A stretch of 64,000 nt of DNA from contig JAUIHI010000003.1 of the NCBI GenBank assembly GCA_030432295.1, positions 310,001 to 374,000 on the forward strand. Reading direction: 5' to 3'. The translations under genes and the position numbers were made by a program. Shown here piece by piece: positions 26,237 through 37,000 of this stretch. This stretch comes from Anaerolineae bacterium. Lineage in GTDB: Bacteria; Chloroflexota; Anaerolineae; Caldilineales; Caldilineaceae. Each line of letters starts with the position of its first letter. The stretch's first letter is position 1. The notes beneath the pieces are model-generated. The model saw only the letters and a program-made list of their open reading frames with translations. It was not told the origin of the DNA and searched no databases.

Positions 26237-28456
26237 ATGTCCCACGAAACAACGACCGTCGAAAAACTGCGCGGCCTGCCCTGGAGCTACGGGACCAACG
26301 TCGCCAATACAATCTTCTCCCAGTTCACCTATTTTGGATCGGTCTTCGTCCTCTTTCTGGACCACCTGGGCCTTTCCAAAACCGAGATCGGCTTCGTCCT
26401 GGCCCTGACGCCCCTGGCCGCGCTGATCGCGCCTTTTGTGGCTCCCTACACCGCCCGCATTGGCTACAAGCGGGCCTTCGTCCTCTACTACGGCGGGCGC
26501 AAGGCGGTGACGGTCCTGCTCCTGCTTACGCCGGTCATCCTCAGCGCCTACGGCGGGCGGGCCGCGTTCTGGTTTGTAGCCGGGGTGGCCGCGCTCTTCT
26601 CCCTGAGCCGGGCTGTGGAAGAGACCGCCTACTACCCCTGGATGCAGGAATTTGTGCCCAATTCTGTGCGGGGCAAATATTCGGCCACCAGCAACATTTT
26701 CACCGCCTTCACTGGCTTTGTCTCGGTCTGGGTCGCGGGGCTGGTCATCGGCAGCGCCAGCGGGCTGAACGGTTTTATGCTCCTTTTCGCGGCGGGGATT
26801 GTGGCCGGTTTTGTCTCGGTCTGGGCCGCCACATTCATCCCCGGCGGTGCGCCCAACCCGGCAGAGGCAAGCGGAAAACGCAATCTGTGGGCCGCTGTGC
26901 AGGACCCGGACTTCCGCCGCTATCTGCTGGGGCTGGCCCTGATCACCCTGGGCACTGTGCCCCTGGCCTCCTTTTTGCCCCTCTATTTGCAGGATTTGGT
27001 GGGGCTGGACCCCAGCGCCGTCGTCTTCATTCAGATGGGCACTCTCTTTGGAACCCTCGCGTCCAGCTATCTGTGGGGCTGGGCCGCGGACCGCTACGGC
27101 AGCAAACCGGTGATGCTGACCGGCGCGGCGATGCTGGTGCTGACGCCGATCCTCTGGTGGCTGCTGCCCCGACAGATGGCGTGGAGCCTTTACCCGGCCC
27201 TGGGCATGGCCTTTGTGCAGGGGATGGGCAATCTGGGCTGGGGCATTGGCGCGGCCCGGCTGCTTTTTGTGACGATTGTGCCCACGGAAAAGAAGATGGA
27301 CTATCTGGCCCTCTACTTCTTCTGGGCCGGGATCACCGCCGGTCTCAGCCAACTGCTGGGGGGACGCATTCTCGACCTGACCCAGCGCATCGCCGGGCAG
27401 ATCGGCCCCCTGACTCTCGACCCCTACACACCCATTTTCCTCGTCTCTATTCTGATGCCCCTGGGCAGTATTTTCCTCATGCGCGCCATCCGCGGGGACA
27501 GCCCCTTCTCCACCACCCAATTCGCCGGGCTTTTTCTGCGCGGCAATCCTTTTTTGGCGATGGGGTCGCTGGTGCGTTTTCACTGGGCCAGGGACGAGGA
27601 GGGCACTGTCGCCGTGACCGAGCGGATGGGCACAATCCGCAGCCGGCTGGCCGTGGACGAACTGCTGGAGAGTCTGGCCGATCCCCGTTTCAATGTGCGC
27701 TTTGAGGCCATTCTTGCCATCGCCCGGATGCCCGCGGATGCGCGGCTGATCGCCGGGCTGGTCAAGACGCTGGAAGGCAAGAATCCCGCTCTCAGTGTGC
27801 TGGCAGCCTGGGCGCTGGGACGGCTGGGCGACGAGCAGGGCAACGCCGCGCTGCGCGCCGCGCTGGATAGCTCCGCCTATCGTTCGGTCCAGGCCCACAG
27901 CGCCCGCTCTCTGGGAACACTGGGGGATCGCTCGGCGGTTCCGTTGCTGCTGGAACGGCTGAATAGTGAGGAAGATGAAGGATTGCAGGTGGCCTATGCG
28001 TCGGCCCTGGGCAGGCTGGGCGCTGCGGAAGCGACGACGCCGTTGCTTCAACTTTTGGAACGCAGCGAGGACGAGATGACCCGCTTGGAGGTGGCCCTGG
28101 CTCTGGCCCGGCTGGTGGGGGACGAGCGTCACTTCATCCGGCTGTTGCGCCAGCTCCGCGCCGAGCCGGGCACGAGCGCGGCCCAGGCCGTCACAGGATT
28201 CATCCGCCACCGGGCCGGGGATGGGAGCATCACTGCCGAAGCCCAGGCCAGCCTGCTTGCTAGCAGCGAAGCCTTTGCCCAGAACCGGATGGCGACCGGG
28301 ACCGCCCAACTGCTGGCCGGGATCGAAACTCTGCCCCCTCTGGCCGAACCGGGCGCTGACGACATCCGCCGGGTCTGCATAGCCCGGCTGGCCGCCAGCC
28401 CGGAACCGCCGTTGGACTATCTGCTGCTGCTGCTCTTTGTGCTGCGGGCGGGGTGA
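26237..28456 (+). CDS. MFS transporter fused to a HEAT-like repeat domain
   Basis: The protein is 739 residues long. Residues 1 to about 430 are an MFS carrier with twelve spans (FGSVFVLFLDHLGLSKTEIGFV, PLAALIAPFVAPYTARIGYKR, LYLQDLVGLDPSAVVFIQMG, WGWAADRYGSKPVML). After an 80-residue linker a soluble domain of helical HEAT/PBS-lyase-type repeats follows (about 490-660): AAWALGRLGDEQGNAALRAA, SARSLGTLGDRSAVPLLLER, ASALGRLGAAEATTPLLQLL, ALALARLVGDERHFIRLLRQ. The tail would lie in the cytoplasm and could bind a partner. The ATG at 26237 is chosen as the first good start; the TTG at 26201 is also open. The substrate is unknown. Confidence 0.88.
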   Translation: MSHETTTVEKLRGLPWSYGTNVANTIFSQFTYFGSVFVLFLDHLGLSKTEIGFVLALTPLAALIAPFVAPYTARIGYKRAFVLYYGGRKAVTVLLLLTPVILSAYGGRAAFWFVAGVAALFSLSRAVEETAYYPWMQEFVPNSVRGKYSATSNIFTAFTGFVSVWVAGLVIGSASGLNGFMLLFAAGIVAGFVSVWAATFIPGGAPNPAEASGKRNLWAAVQDPDFRRYLLGLALITLGTVPLASFLPLYLQDLVGLDPSAVVFIQMGTLFGTLASSYLWGWAADRYGSKPVMLTGAAMLVLTPILWWLLPRQMAWSLYPALGMAFVQGMGNLGWGIGAARLLFVTIVPTEKKMDYLALYFFWAGITAGLSQLLGGRILDLTQRIAGQIGPLTLDPYTPIFLVSILMPLGSIFLMRAIRGDSPFSTTQFAGLFLRGNPFLAMGSLVRFHWARDEEGTVAVTERMGTIRSRLAVDELLESLADPRFNVRFEAILAIARMPADARLIAGLVKTLEGKNPALSVLAAWALGRLGDEQGNAALRAALDSSAYRSVQAHSARSLGTLGDRSAVPLLLERLNSEEDEGLQVAYASALGRLGAAEATTPLLQLLERSEDEMTRLEVALALARLVGDERHFIRLLRQLRAEPGTSAAQAVTGFIRHRAGDGSITAEAQASLLASSEAFAQNRMATGTAQLLAGIETLPPLAEPGADDIRRVCIARLAASPEPPLDYLLLLLFVLRAG

Positions 28457-28529
28457 AAAGGCATCGCCTGCCCTAACCTTTGACGACCGAAATTTGACGA
28501 ATTCAGCCGTAACGGGTACACTATGCGAC

Positions 28530-28611
<82 letters not shown>

Positions 28612-28617
28612 ACCACA

Positions 28618-28662
28618 ACATATAGTAGTTGGGTCAGCGTACATGCACTACATATAGTGGTT
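28618..28662. promoter_or_regulatory. possible integrase arm-type sites, left end
   Basis: ACATATAGTAGTT (28618-28630) and ACATATAGTGGTT (28650-28662) are direct repeats 32 bp apart, between attL and the integrase start. An exact inverted copy of the first lies near attR at 49339-49351. Confidence 0.6.
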
Positions 28663-28690
28663 CCAATCCTTACGGAAAGGGAGCACTAAA

Positions 28691-29596
28691 ATGACCCCGC
28701 TTACACGAAAAGCAGCGCCTTCAGTTTTGGCCTGCTTTTCTGTTTTTCTGCTCGACACAAAATCACGTCGTCTCTCCCCTAAATCTATCCGTTTCTATGA
28801 CCAACAACTCCGCTACTTTCTGGATTGGCTAGAGGAAAATGGAGTCTTCCCAGACAGTGTATCCATCACCGAACTGGACCGTAATGACATACGTCAATAT
28901 CTCTCCGACCGCACGGACAGCGGACTGGCTGCGGCTTCGGTAGACGCCTGCTATCGGGCATTGAACGCTTTCTGCAATTTCTGTGTGGCCGAAGGCTGGT
29001 TGACTGTATCGCCGATGAGCAACATCCGGCGACCCCGCAAAGACCAGAAGATTCCCCCCGCTTTCAGCAAAGACGAAATCGAACATCTTTTGCGTAACTG
29101 TGATACCAGTCGGGATAGGGCACTTGTGCTATTCCTGACTGACACCGGCTGTCGTGCCCAGGAGATGCTCAATCTGAATATAGAGGATGTGGTTCTCTCC
29201 ACCGGCTCTGTGAACATCCTACGTGGCAAAGGAGCGAAACAGCGATACGCCTTTATTGGCTTTCGCACACGCAAACTATTGAGTCTTTATCTGGCCGAGA
29301 GAGGATCAGTGGAGTCGAAAGACCCTCTCTTTATCATCGAACACGGCACACGTCTCCAATACGACGGTCTCAAATCCCTCATGCACCGTTTGGAGAAAGC
29401 ATCGGGTCTGGAATGTTACGCCCACAAATTCCGCCACACGATGGCCCGTCTATGTCTGCGAGCAGGGATGAATATCTACGCTCTCCAAGCCTTGATGGGG
29501 CACAGTAGCCTGGAAATCCTCAAAGTCTATGCCCGTGTGGAGGGAGTTGATGTAGCCGCTGCCCATCAACAGTACGGGGCTGTTGACAGTTTGTAG
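28691..29596 (+). CDS. tyrosine recombinase/integrase
   Basis: This is a site-specific recombinase of 301 residues. The N-terminal SAM-like core-binding domain (about 10-105) includes SPKSIRFYDQQLRYFLDWLE. The catalytic domain carries Arg155 (TGCRAQE), the Lys beta-hairpin GKGAKQRY, His245/Arg248 in HKFRHT, His271 in MGHSS and the nucleophile Tyr280 in LKVYARV. All six residues expected of an active enzyme are visible. It sits 80 bp inside attL and points into the element, the usual place for an integrase that inserts into a tRNA 3' end. Confidence 0.96.
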   Translation: MTPLTRKAAPSVLACFSVFLLDTKSRRLSPKSIRFYDQQLRYFLDWLEENGVFPDSVSITELDRNDIRQYLSDRTDSGLAAASVDACYRALNAFCNFCVAEGWLTVSPMSNIRRPRKDQKIPPAFSKDEIEHLLRNCDTSRDRALVLFLTDTGCRAQEMLNLNIEDVVLSTGSVNILRGKGAKQRYAFIGFRTRKLLSLYLAERGSVESKDPLFIIEHGTRLQYDGLKSLMHRLEKASGLECYAHKFRHTMARLCLRAGMNIYALQALMGHSSLEILKVYARVEGVDVAAAHQQYGAVDSL

Positions 29597-29605
29597 TTCC
29601 AAACA

Positions 29606-29656
29606 GGCTGGATAAAGAAAAATGGGGTGACGCCAACTTTCTTCTTTATCCAGTCT
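29606..29656 (+). terminator. hairpin after the integrase
   Basis: GGCTGGATAAAGAA (29606-29619) pairs with TTCTTTATCCAGTC, whose end lies at 29655, followed by TATTTG. It probably ends integrase transcripts. Confidence 0.55.
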
Positions 29657-29805
29657 ATTTGTAGCCTTTTATCAAACCGATTCGTACATTTGCACCCGGC
29701 ACTTCTTTACTACAAGATAAACGCAGTTGTGTTATGATTGTGCCAGGATTCTTCATCAGGATCGTTCTTGAACACTCGTCCCATTCACCCACAAAGAGGA
29801 AAGCC

Positions 29806-30327
29806 GTGACAACGAAAGTCTGGTGGCTCGCAATCAATAAAAACCACAATCTCTCATCGTATGAGGAAATCAAGGAGCGCAAGATCGTCGCACTGTTCTA
29901 TCCCGAAATCGACGACTTGACACCGATTCTTGAAAGCTATCGGGGGGACGAGGAACAGTGGTTTGATACGGTTCAGAAACGCCAAGACAGTCTTGGTGCA
30001 AGCAATGACCTAAACACAGCAGTTGAGTACGGGGCCAGAGCGCTTCGTTATCTACTTCGTGCCAAGGCTGGCGATCTGGTTGTGGCTATCGAAGGCACAG
30101 ACATCCGTGGCATCTCTCAGATCGACGGTGATGCAGTAGAAAACTACCGATATGACAAGGGGTTCAAGGGCGCACATATCGTCGCTGATGATATCAAGTG
30201 GTATGACCTGCCGACAGCGATTGGTGGACTATTTGCCGTTTCATCACGAGGCGTACAAGGCGCACGACAAATGCACGACAGCGCAGAGCTTGCCCTTGAC
30301 ATCTGGGAAAAACTGATTGCCGCATAG
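29806..30327 (+). CDS. PUA/EVE-superfamily-like small protein
   Basis: The protein is 173 residues, starting at GTG 29806 with AGAGG eight bases upstream; the longer frame to 29734 lacks a ribosome site. It opens VTTKVWWLAINKN and contains LRAKAGDLVVAIEGTDIRGI and YRYDKGFKGAHIV. This pattern of WW near the start plus GD-hydrophobic strands recalls EVE/PUA-type domains that read modified bases in restriction systems. The match is by eye and tentative. It directly precedes the PLD-helicase and methylase genes, which fits a sensing or specificity role. The frame stays open for 55 codons beyond its TAG stop. Confidence 0.55.
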   Translation: MTTKVWWLAINKNHNLSSYEEIKERKIVALFYPEIDDLTPILESYRGDEEQWFDTVQKRQDSLGASNDLNTAVEYGARALRYLLRAKAGDLVVAIEGTDIRGISQIDGDAVENYRYDKGFKGAHIVADDIKWYDLPTAIGGLFAVSSRGVQGARQMHDSAELALDIWEKLIAA

Positions 30328-30570
30328 AGGAGGCAATCGGTTTCCCTACCGGCAAGCCATTATCACGAACTGACTGAAAAGATCGAACAGCTTCGTGCAG
30401 GCTGGCTAAATGGAAAAGAATTTGCCGCTCACTTTCCGACCATTATAGCCAGCTTGCATCTCTCCCCGCTTTACAGTATGATAGCCCATTGTTAGTAAGT
30501 AAATTTTTCCCTCCCCTTCTATTCTCTTTGCCCAGCCTATCCGCCACAGTTCAGCCTAGAATCCCGCGCC

Positions 30571-33500
30571 ATGCCTATTATTTTTGATAATATCGAAAGA
30601 CCCCTACTTCCGGCTTTGAAACAAACAATGGGTGTGGCCTATCGAGCCGACTTCTGCGTGGGCTACTTTAATTTGCGTGGCTGGCGTGCGATTGATGAGG
30701 GTGTGAATGCTTGGGCCGGTGGCGACAACGCCAACTGTCGTCTGCTAGTAGGGATGCACCAGCACCCAAGAGAGCATCTGCGCAAAGCATACGGGATTGG
30801 GGACGAAGATACGCTGTTGGACAACAGCACGGCCAACCAGATGAAGAAAGAGTTAGCGGCTGAGTTTCGCCAACAGTTGATGCTGGGAATGCCTACCAAT
30901 GCGGACGAGGCAGGCTTGCAACGACTGGCGAACCAGATTCGCTCTGGAAAGCTGGTGGTGAAGCTCTTTATGCGCCATCAGTTGCACGCCAAACTCTATC
31001 TGCTCCATCGCAACGATTACAATACGCCGATTGTAGGCTATCTGGGCAGCAGCAACCTGACCTTCTCCGGGCTATCGGGCCAGGGCGAACTGAATATCGA
31101 TGTGGTGGACCAGGACGCCGGTGGCAAACTGAGCCAGTGGTTCGAGGAGCGCTGGGAAGACCGCTGGTGTGTGGACATTTCCCAGGAGTTGGTGGAGATT
31201 ATTGACGAGAGTTGGGCCAGCGAAAAGCTGACGCCCCCCTATCACGTCTACCTGAAAATGGCCTATCACCTGTCACGGGAGGCCAGGGCGGGACTGAGTG
31301 AGTTCAGCATCCCCCGTGAGTTTCAGGGCAAGCTCTTTGAGTTCCAGACCGCAGCCGTGCGCATTGCAGCGCGCCATCTGCACAGGCGGGGTGGTGTGCT
31401 GATCGGGGATGTGGTGGGCTTGGGCAAGACGATTATGGCGACTGCGGTTGCCAAGATATTTGACGAGGATTTAGGCGCGGATACCCTGATTATCTGTCCC
31501 AAGAACCTGACCAAAATGTGGCAGTCCTATGTGGATGAGTACCGGCTACGAGGAAAAGTGTTGTCGATCACCCAGGCCCAGCGGGAATTGCCCGAACTGC
31601 GTCGCTATCGCCTAGTGCTGCTGGACGAGAGCCACAACCTGCGCAACCGGGATGGCAAGCGCTATCGGGCCATCTACGACTACATCCAGAAGAACGAGAG
31701 TCGCTGTATTCTGCTTTCGGCCACTCCCTACAACAAAACCTATCTGGACCTCTCCAATCAGTTGCGTCTCTTTATCCCAGACGAGGCAGATTTAGGCATT
31801 CGACCTGAATCCCTGTTGCGGGAGATGGGCGAAGTCGAATTCAGCCGCAAGCATCAGGCCGGGACACGCACCCTGGCAGCGTTTGAAAAGAGCGAGTACG
31901 CCGACGACTGGCGAGAGTTGATGAGCCTCTTTATGGTACGTCGCACCCGCAGCTTCATTCGGGAAAACTATGCGGAGAGAGACCCGGAGAACGGACGCCA
32001 ATACCTGCCCTTCAGCGATGGAACTCGCGCCTACTTCCCGGATCGTGTGCCCAAACGGGTAGATTTTGCCGTAGACGAGGACAATCCCAACGACCAGTAC
32101 GCCCGTCTCTTTGCCCCGGATGTAGTGGACACCATCAATGCCTTGCAGTTGCCCCGCTATGGATTGGGCAATTATGTGCGTGCAAGACCAGCCACACCAC
32201 CGACAGCCACCGAGAAAGCGCTGATTGCCAATCTGTCACGGGGGGGACGGCGACTGATGGGTTTTAGCCGTACCAATCTCTTCAAACGCTTGGAGAGCAG
32301 CGGCCACGCCTTTCTGCTTTCAGTCGAACGCCATATCCTGCGCAATTACATATTTCTTTACGCCCTGGGAAATAAGCTGCCCCTGCCTATCGGGACCCAG
32401 GGATCGGAGATGCTGGACAGCCGTTTTGAAGACGAAGACCCGGATAGGACGAACTACTCTGGGCAGCGGCTTTTTGATGACGGTAGCTACGAGAACGGCG
32501 ACGAGAACGGCGACGAGGAAGAGACAACGGAGACCAACGGGACAACACCCGTGCGTCTGCGTTCACCACTTGCCTTTCAGGAACGGGCAGCGACTATCTA
32601 CAACCAGTATCGCACCCTCTACCCCCGACGCTTCAAATGGATACGCCCAGACCTCTTCCAGCCCCAACTTGCAAGAGATTTACAGGCCGACGCCGAGAAT
32701 CTGCTGCTGATTCTGCAAGAGATCGGGGATTGGGATGCCAGCCAGGACGCACAGATGGAAGCCCTGGCCGATCTGATTCTGAACAAGCACCGGGGTGAAA
32801 AGATTCTTATCTTCAGCCAGTTTGCCGATACGGTCCACTATCTGCGCAGACAACTGGAACAACGGGGTGTGACCCGACTGGCAGCGGCCACGGGCAACGC
32901 GGAAGACCCCACTGCATTGGCATGGCGTTTCAGCCCGGTGAGCAATGGACGCCGGGAGCAGGTGTCAGCCCAGGACGAAATCCGGGTGCTGGTGGCGACG
33001 GATGTACTGAGCGAAGGGCAGAATTTGCAGGATTGCCATATCGTCGTGAACTTCGACCTGCCCTGGGCCATCATTCGCCTGATCCAGCGGGCGGGCCGTG
33101 TGGACCGCATCGGTCAGACTGCTACCCAAATTCTCTGCTACGCTTTCTGGCCTGCGGATGGGGTAGAACGAATTATCCGCCTGCGTGACAGATTGCGCCA
33201 GCGCTTGCGGGAGAACGGCGAAGTGGTGGGGGCCGACGAAACCTTCTTTGAGGACGAAGCCAGCGTATCCACCCTGACTGACCTTTACAACGAGCGCAAC
33301 GGCGTGCTGGACGATGAACCGGACAGCGAAATCGATCTGGTTTCCCAGGCATTGCAGATTTGGAAGAACGCCACCGACGCCAACCCCAGCCTGAAACGGA
33401 CTGTGGAATCTATGCCCGATGTGGTCTATTCCACCAAAGCGCTAACAGAAAGCAGCAACCCGCAAGCAGCCGAAGGTGTCCTCATCTTTGCCCAGACACC

Positions 33501-34008
33501 TTCTGGCAACAACGCCCTGACTTGGCTGGATAAGGGGGGACAGGCTATCAGTCAATCTCAGATGGCGATTCTGGAAGCGGCCCGTTGCCAGTTGGACACA
33601 CCGGCTCTACCCCGGCAGGAGAACCATCACGATCTGGTGAAAGAGGGGGTACGTCAGATTTTGGAGGAGACCCGTTCCCTGGTGGGTGGTCAATTGGGGC
33701 GACCCACCGGCGCACGTTTCAAGACCTATGACCGTTTGAACACCTATGCCACAGAATTGCGCAGAACCCTGCTGGGCGATCTGCCCGAGAGCCAGAGTCT
33801 CTACAAGGCACTGGAACAGATTTATCAGTACCCCCTGCGGGAGAACGCCAAGGAGAAGCTGAACCGTCAACTGCGCAGCAACATCCGGGATGAGGATTTG
33901 GCGACGCTGGTGGTGACGCTCTACGAGGAAGACAGCCTTTGTCTGGTGCAGGAGAGTGACAGCGACGGCGATCCGCGCATTATCTGCTCGCTGGGATTGG
34001 TAGCGTAA
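30571..34008 (+). CDS. PLD-nuclease/SNF2-type helicase, probable restriction subunit
   Basis: The protein is 1145 residues long. The N-terminal domain is phospholipase-D-like, with the HxK motif at about residues 139-141 (QLHAKLYLL) and GSSNLTFSGL after it. A superfamily 2 helicase follows: motif I GDVVGLGKTIMAT (about 279-290), motif II DESH (about 350) and motif III LLSATPYNK. The C-terminal RecA lobe reads ILIFSQFADTVHYLR, VLSEGQNLQDCHIVVNFD and IQRAGRVDRIGQ. This suits a nuclease that tracks along DNA on ATP. The methylase gene follows 50 bp downstream. The pair resembles restriction-modification-like systems with SNF2 helicase, PLD nuclease and a COG1002-type methylase (related in parts to DISARM). 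A GAGAACGGCGAC repeat encodes an acidic linker near residue 640. Confidence 0.9.
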   Translation: MPIIFDNIERPLLPALKQTMGVAYRADFCVGYFNLRGWRAIDEGVNAWAGGDNANCRLLVGMHQHPREHLRKAYGIGDEDTLLDNSTANQMKKELAAEFRQQLMLGMPTNADEAGLQRLANQIRSGKLVVKLFMRHQLHAKLYLLHRNDYNTPIVGYLGSSNLTFSGLSGQGELNIDVVDQDAGGKLSQWFEERWEDRWCVDISQELVEIIDESWASEKLTPPYHVYLKMAYHLSREARAGLSEFSIPREFQGKLFEFQTAAVRIAARHLHRRGGVLIGDVVGLGKTIMATAVAKIFDEDLGADTLIICPKNLTKMWQSYVDEYRLRGKVLSITQAQRELPELRRYRLVLLDESHNLRNRDGKRYRAIYDYIQKNESRCILLSATPYNKTYLDLSNQLRLFIPDEADLGIRPESLLREMGEVEFSRKHQAGTRTLAAFEKSEYADDWRELMSLFMVRRTRSFIRENYAERDPENGRQYLPFSDGTRAYFPDRVPKRVDFAVDEDNPNDQYARLFAPDVVDTINALQLPRYGLGNYVRARPATPPTATEKALIANLSRGGRRLMGFSRTNLFKRLESSGHAFLLSVERHILRNYIFLYALGNKLPLPIGTQGSEMLDSRFEDEDPDRTNYSGQRLFDDGSYENGDENGDEEETTETNGTTPVRLRSPLAFQERAATIYNQYRTLYPRRFKWIRPDLFQPQLARDLQADAENLLLILQEIGDWDASQDAQMEALADLILNKHRGEKILIFSQFADTVHYLRRQLEQRGVTRLAAATGNAEDPTALAWRFSPVSNGRREQVSAQDEIRVLVATDVLSEGQNLQDCHIVVNFDLPWAIIRLIQRAGRVDRIGQTATQILCYAFWPADGVERIIRLRDRLRQRLRENGEVVGADETFFEDEASVSTLTDLYNERNGVLDDEPDSEIDLVSQALQIWKNATDANPSLKRTVESMPDVVYSTKALTESSNPQAAEGVLIFAQTPSGNNALTWLDKGGQAISQSQMAILEAARCQLDTPALPRQENHHDLVKEGVRQILEETRSLVGGQLGRPTGARFKTYDRLNTYATELRRTLLGDLPESQSLYKALEQIYQYPLRENAKEKLNRQLRSNIRDEDLATLVVTLYEEDSLCLVQESDSDGDPRIICSLGLVA

Positions 34009-34058
34009 TCAGAAGTTCGACTTCTTCTGAGAAATCGAACTTCTCTCTTGGAGGCATT

Positions 34059-37000
34059 ATGACCTGGAACCCCACCCGTGTACGCCGACACCTGCAAAAC
34101 CGCACCTTTGCCCCGCTCTTCATCGAAGAACTGGGCTGGGACAACCTGGCTGAGCGGTTGTCCGTGGATGTGGACGGAACCCGCTATCTGCTCGAATCCG
34201 TGGCCCACAAACGGGGCGTGGTGGCCTTTGTCCATCGGGCTGGGGACGCACTGCCCGACAGCCGCATACGGCGCAAGATAGAGACGCAGGTAGCCCGCAG
34301 CCACCGGGAGCACGTCATCATCTACAGCGATGGGCCGGGGACACAGCAGGTCTGGCAATGGGTGCGTCGGGAAGCGGGCAAACCCCTGAGCAACCGGGAA
34401 CACCGCTACGACAGCCACCAGTCCGGCGAATCCCTTATCCAAAAGCTGGAAGCCATCCGTTTCAGCCTGGACGAGGAAGACGACCTGACCCTGACCGATG
34501 TGGTGGGCAGTGTGCGTGCGGCCTTCAATGTGGAACGGGCCACCAAGAAATTCTACACCGAATTCAAACGGCAACACGACGCCTTTCAAAAGTTCCTACA
34601 GGGCATACCTAACGGGGAGATGGAGCGCTGGTATGTGTCGGTGATGCTCAACCGGCTGATGTTCCTCTACTTTATCCAGAAGAAGGGATTTCTGACCGGG
34701 GACAGGGACTATCTGCGCACAAAGCTCTCGGCCAGCCAGAGCCGGGGCGAAGACGGCTACTACCGGGACTTCCTCTGCCCCCTCTTTTTCGAGGGCTTTG
34801 CCAAACCCAAAGAGCAGCGCACCGCCGCCATCAACGCCCTGCTGGGCGACATCCCCTATCTCAACGGCGGCATCTTCCAGCAGCACCAGGTGGAGCAGCT
34901 TCACGGGCGTACCATCGCCATCCCGGACCGGGCCTTTGACCGGCTCTTCGACTTCTTCGACAGCTACCAGTGGCATCTGGACGACCGCCCCCTGCGCGAC
35001 GACCGGGAGATCAACCCGGACGTACTGGGCTACATCTTCGAGCAGTACATCAACCAGAAGCAGATGGGAGCCTATTACACCAAAGAGGACATCACCGACT
35101 ATATCGGCAAGAATACGATCATCCCCTTCCTCTTCGACCGGGCGCAGAAGGAGTATCCCGACGGCTTCCGGGGGCCAAACGGGGCGTGGGCACTGCTGGA
35201 ACGGGACCCGGCGCGCTACATCTACCCGGCTGTGGCCAAAGGGGTGGAACTGCCCCTGCCGCCAGAGATTGCTGCGGGTCTGGACGACGTGAGCCAGCGG
35301 GGAGAGTGGAACACCCCCACACCGGAGGAGTACGCCCTGCCCACGGAAATCTGGCGGGAGACAGTAGCCCGACGCCAGCGCTATGCAGAAGTGCAGGGAA
35401 AGCTGGAACGGGGCGAAGTCCAGTCTATCAACGACCTGATCACCCTGAATCTGGACATCCGCCAGTTTGCCCAGGATGTGATCGAACAGTCGGAACGGCC
35501 AGAGACCGTGCGCGCCTTCTGGAAGGCCCTGACCGGTGTCTCTGTGCTGGACCCCACCTGCGGCTCCGGGGCCTTTCTCTTTGCGGCCCTCAACATTCTG
35601 GAACCCCTCTACGAAGCGGCCCTGGCCCGGATGCAGGCCTTTGTGGGCGAACTCGGCCCGGAGGATTCGGCCCGGCGTTTCAAGGATTTTCGGGACGAAC
35701 TGGCGCAGGTGGCCCGCCACCCCAACCAGAAATACTTCGTCTACAAGTCGATTGTGGTCAACAACCTCTACGGCGTGGACATTATGGCCGAGGCCACGGA
35801 GATTGCCAAGCTGCGTCTCTTTTTGAAGCTGGTGGCCCAGGTGGAGGAGGTCTCCAAGCTGGAACCCTTGCCCGACATCGACTTCAACATCCGGGCCGGG
35901 AATACACTGGTGGGCTTTGCCACCTATGCCGATGTGGAGGAGACTGTGCGGGGCGACCGGCTGCTGCTGCTGCCCGAGGACGAGGAACTGCTGGCGCAAA
36001 TCCGGGAGGAGGCTGAAGCGGTGGAACGGCTCTTTGGCCGTTTCCGGGCTATGCAGACCACCCACGACGTGCGCGAATGGGGCGACGACTACGCCACCAG
36101 CAAAGCCATTTTGACCCACCGATTGAAGGCGTTGGACGAGCGACTGAACCGGCTATTGGCCCAACAGTACGGCATCGACCCGGACAAGCTGGAATACGAG
36201 GGCTGGCGCAGCAGTCACCAGCCCTTCCACTGGTTTGTGGAGTTCTACGGGATTCTCAAGGCTGGCGGGTTTGATGTGGTGATCGGGAATCCGCCTTATG
36301 TGGAGTATCGGATTATCCGGCAAGACTACCAACTTCGAGAGGGAACTTATCAATCGATTGATTCTGCTAATCTTTACGCGTTCTGTATGGAGCGCTCCAC
36401 TCAATTGATTCGCGATAGCGGACGTTTTGGAATGATTGTTCCCACAAGCGTTATCGGTCTGGATAAAACCGACAATTTGCGTCAAGTGTTGGTCGAACAT
36501 TTTCGGCTAAATATATGTAGCACCTATGGAATTCGGCCATCCAAGCTGTTTGAAGGGGTTGATCAAAGACTCTGCATTTACTTGGCCCACTCACAGTCGT
36601 CTCAACAAAGTGTGATTCAAACCACACGCCACCACTACTGGTATTCTGACGAACGATCAAATCTTTTCGGATTGCTTGAATATAACAATACGTTCAATCA
36701 CAATCGTCTTTCTCGTTTTCCTCAAATTGCTAATTCTACCGCTGGCAATATCTTCCAGAAGATTGAAGCGCTGGGCACTCGGACGATAAATCATTGCTTT
36801 TCACCGGGCAAAACTGGGCATCTCATTCATTACCACAGAAGTCCCCGTTACTGGATTAGAAGTATTGACTTTGAACCTCATTTCAAAAGCGCTACTCGTT
36901 CGCGCTCGGTTTTCCATTTCCGAGATTTACTATTCGTGAGTGCCAGCGAAGGCAAAGCTGTTGGAGCGTTGCTGAACAGCAGTTTGTTCTATCTCTGGTT

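Noticed and set aside
26096-28309. 737-aa minus-strand frame
   Set aside because: It is antisense to the MFS-HEAT gene, low in hydrophobic residues and without motifs, so a shadow frame.
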